Positions 58,520-64,000 of a stretch of 64,000 bases of DNA are shown one piece after another. The notes below the pieces were generated by a model. It had not been told where the DNA came from and made no database searches. It was given only the letters and a program-made list of their open reading frames with translations. Made by a program: the position numbers and the translations under genes. The stretch spans positions 1,984,001 to 2,048,000 of the forward strand of contig NZ_AP019711.1 of the NCBI RefSeq assembly GCF_010537335.1. The letters are read 5' to 3'. The stretch comes from Amedibacterium intestinale. Lineage in GTDB: Bacteria; Bacillota_I; Bacilli_A; Erysipelotrichales; Erysipelotrichaceae. Positions within the stretch are counted from its first letter, which is position 1; every line of letters begins with the position of its first letter.

Positions 58520-59293
58520 ATGCAGAAATTCAATTATCATACGCATACTGAAAGATGTGGACATGCACAGGGAAGTGATGAGGCTTATGTACTAGAAGCT
58601 ATCAAAAATGGTTATACACATATAGGGTTTTCTGATCATGCACCCTATACGAATGGATATAGTGCAGGGGAGAGAATGCGTAAGGAAGAGTTACAGGATT
58701 ATATATCCTCTGTAAAAGCACTAAAAGAAAAATATAAAGATCAGATACATATTTCATTAGGTTTAGAATTTGAGTATTATGAAAGTCATTTAGAAGAATT
58801 AAAACAGTATAAAAATGATATGGATTACATGCTTTTAGGACAGCATGATGCCTGCTTGTATGGGAAGGATTTCTATACACATTCCAGTGATGAAGATATC
58901 TTAGAATATGCTTCTTTAATTGAAAAAGCATGTGAAAAAGAACTGCCAGATATCATTGCACATCCAGACTTGTTTATGTTTGGAAAAGAAGAATGGAATG
59001 AAGCATGTGAAAAAGCAGCACATATCATTTGCAAAAGTGCAGAAAAACATCATGTGTATTTAGAAATCAATTTAAATGGACTTCGTTATGGAAAACGACA
59101 GCTAGGGAAAGAATATCGTTATACCTATCCATATCGAAAATTTTGGGAAATTGCTTCTCAGTATGATGTGAAATGTATTTATGGACTGGATGCACATAAA
59201 CCGGAGAAATATGCAGATGAAGAATGTTATCACATTGTGGATGAGATATTGAAAGGAATTTCTTTGAAAAAAGAAGATAATTTAATTTATTAA
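58520..59293 (+). CDS. Histidinol-phosphatase-like PHP protein
   Basis: 257 residues from the ATG at 58520 (GGGGAGG site). PHP metal ligands are in YHTHTERCGHAQGSD, GFSDHAPY, LEFEYYE, GQHD, IAHPDLFMF and GLDAHKP. HisK of the same family removes phosphate from histidinol phosphate, but no his genes are near, so a different phosphate ester is possible. Confidence 0.9.
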   Translation: MQKFNYHTHTERCGHAQGSDEAYVLEAIKNGYTHIGFSDHAPYTNGYSAGERMRKEELQDYISSVKALKEKYKDQIHISLGLEFEYYESHLEELKQYKNDMDYMLLGQHDACLYGKDFYTHSSDEDILEYASLIEKACEKELPDIIAHPDLFMFGKEEWNEACEKAAHIICKSAEKHHVYLEINLNGLRYGKRQLGKEYRYTYPYRKFWEIASQYDVKCIYGLDAHKPEKYADEECYHIVDEILKGISLKKEDNLIY

Positions 59294-59321
59294 TTGTTTT
59301 TATATATAAGATTTTAAAAGA

Positions 59322-59364
59322 CAAGTGAAGGTAGTCGCAGCACTGTATCACTGTCTTTTTTTAT
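59322..59364 (+). terminator. Terminator after the PHP gene
   Basis: AGACA-GTGA pairs with TCAC-TGTCT with one bulge, followed by seven T. Confidence 0.65.
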
Positions 59365-59470
59365 GATATATAGAATTCGAAATCTTCATAAGTAATCGAT
59401 GATTTAGATCTAAAACTAAAAAATATATAAAAAATCAAAAATAATTGATAAAATCATACATGTGTGACAG

Positions 59471-59507
59471 TATAATGTAGCCGTTGACAAGATGAAAGCG
59501 CGCACAA
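59471..59507 (+). promoter_or_regulatory. -10 box and cre site of the beta-glucoside operon
   Basis: TATAAT at 59471-59476 is the likely -10; the -35 is unclear. ATGAAAGCGCGCACAA at 59492-59507 matches the catabolite-responsive element at 14 of 16 positions just downstream of the start of transcription, predicting CcpA repression. It is embedded between TTGAC and GTCAA arms that might bind the AraC regulator. Confidence 0.6.
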
Positions 59508-59545
59508 TTGTTCGTCAAGTCGTGATAAAAGTGAGGAGAAAATAA

Positions 59546-63126
<3,581 letters not shown>

Positions 63127-63130
<4 letters not shown>

Positions 63131-64000
63131 TTTTTATTTTTCTTAAATTGCATAGGACTTTGATTGGTGATTCTTTTAAATATAGAATTAAAATGACTTT
63201 GACTTGAAAAGTTTAAAATTATTGCAATTTCAGATAATGTATAGTTAGTATTCTTAATCAGATATTGAGCCTCTTGAACTTTTAATGTATGGATATATTC
63301 TTTAATGGTTTGAGAGGTTATTTTTTTAAATTGCGCAGACATATAGGATGGGTTCATTCCTGTTACTTCAGAAAGTTGTGATAAAGTAATATCTTGATGT
63401 AAATTATGAGATATGTATTCTTTTATCTTTTTTATCCATGGGGGAGTATCTAAATATTTATATTGTTGTACTAGTTTGGTAAAATCAGTTATTGCATCAT
63501 TAATTGTTTTTAATATTTGGTGTAAATCTTCACAATGATCAATAAGCTTTATATAAACATCAGATAAAGCATACGCTTTCGCAATAGAAACATTTGCACT
63601 GATAACTGTTCTTGTAAAAACAGTAACTGCAGATACTGCTTTGTATTTTGCACTTTGTAAATGATTTGTAGAGAGTTCAATTCCATCTTTGATTTGTAAT
63701 AGATCTTTTAATACTACACGAGCCATTGTGCTATTTCCATTTAAAATATATTTTAATATTTTCTCTTCATATTGATAACTATAACTATGAAGAGGGTTTT
63801 CTCTAACTGAAAAAGATTCGTACTGTAAAGCATTATCCATTTTTAAATGACTTTCACTTTTATGAAAGCTTTCTTTTAACTCTTCTTTACTAATAACATT
63901 TCCGGTTATCACCGTATAAACAAGATGATAAATATTAGATATATTTTGACTGACACTAGGTAGTCCCAGAAATGTGTCTGATGAAATAGTTTGCATGCAT
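63127..64000 (-). CDS. AraC-family regulator, 5' end outside the window
   Basis: At least 290 residues are visible, and the frame is still open at the right edge, so the N-terminus is missing. An ATG at 63996 is not a convincing start. The C-terminal 100 residues hold two helix-turn-helix units: DITLSQLSEVTGMNPSYMSAQFKK and LSEIAIILNFSSQSHFNSIFKR. The preceding helical region (FTRTVISANVSIAKAYALSD) is seen in regulators of PTS beta-glucoside operons. It probably activates the operon that converges on it. Confidence 0.88.

Noticed and set aside
59480-59520. LicT-type antiterminator element before the beta-glucoside operon
   Set aside because: No overlapping terminator with T-run is visible and the linked regulator is of the AraC type; a cre site explains the GC-rich core better.

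Overview
This window is chromosomal DNA of a low-GC Gram-positive bacterium (Bacillota). The replication-origin gene order, the AT-rich codon use, the Rpn-type nucleases, the separate lactose/cellobiose-type PTS subunits and the yybP-ykoY element point to a gut member of the Erysipelotrichia or a close relative. That placement is an inference, because there is no rRNA gene here to test it.

Layout. 1-9000 is the origin core: gyrA(partial)-gyrB-recF-yaaA-dnaN-dnaA on the minus strand, then oriC, then rpmH-rnpA-yidC-jag on the plus strand. The usual mnmE-mnmG partners do not follow jag. Instead there is a hairpin-rich gap (9.0-9.3 kb), a B3/4-domain gene and the decayed left part of an IS200-type element (10.1-10.5 kb). 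10.7-20.4 kb is a plus-strand cluster for wall-sugar (muropeptide) salvage: GH1 phospho-glycosidase, MurQ, PTS IIA, an alpha/beta hydrolase, a small membrane protein, PTS IIB and IIC, MupG (GH170/DUF871), a BadF-type sugar kinase, a MurR-like RpiR regulator and AnmK. In this model disaccharide enters by PTS as MurNAc-6P-GlcNAc. MupG splits it, the kinase phosphorylates GlcNAc, AnmK feeds in anhydroMurNAc and MurQ removes lactate, so everything converges on GlcNAc-6P.

20.5-32.4 kb is mixed: a MarR-MATE pair, a membrane glycosyltransferase with a 23-residue membrane peptide, an Rpn nuclease behind a structured leader, a GH13/GlgE-like protein whose catalytic motifs are eroded, an orphan binding lipoprotein, dapF-dapH, a GNAT protein and an M20 deacetylase. 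At 32.4-32.65 kb there is a compact locus with the architecture of a par/Fst type I toxin-antitoxin module. It is the most interesting item in the window.

32.8-43.6 kb holds a three-PepSY lipoprotein with a two-component system, a second PD-(D/E)XK gene, class I ribonucleotide reductase (nrdA-nrdB), an ABC exporter pair and a CaCA cation exchanger behind a yybP-ykoY manganese riboswitch. 43.6-51.1 kb carries two small membrane proteins, ung, folC, a PHP phosphoesterase, a GNAT protein, a CBS/DRTGG pyrophosphatase and a DUF885 lipoprotein that has lost its metal-binding motif. 51.2-55.0 kb is a YtrA-type GntR/ABC operon with a clear operator and a disrupted second gene. 55-59.3 kb has an FAD protein, a small secreted protein, a YitT protein, an AlbA/AAA regulator remnant and a histidinol-phosphatase-like gene. 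59.5-64 kb is a beta-glucoside operon (PTS IIC, GH1, ROK kinase) with a convergent AraC regulator that runs off the window.
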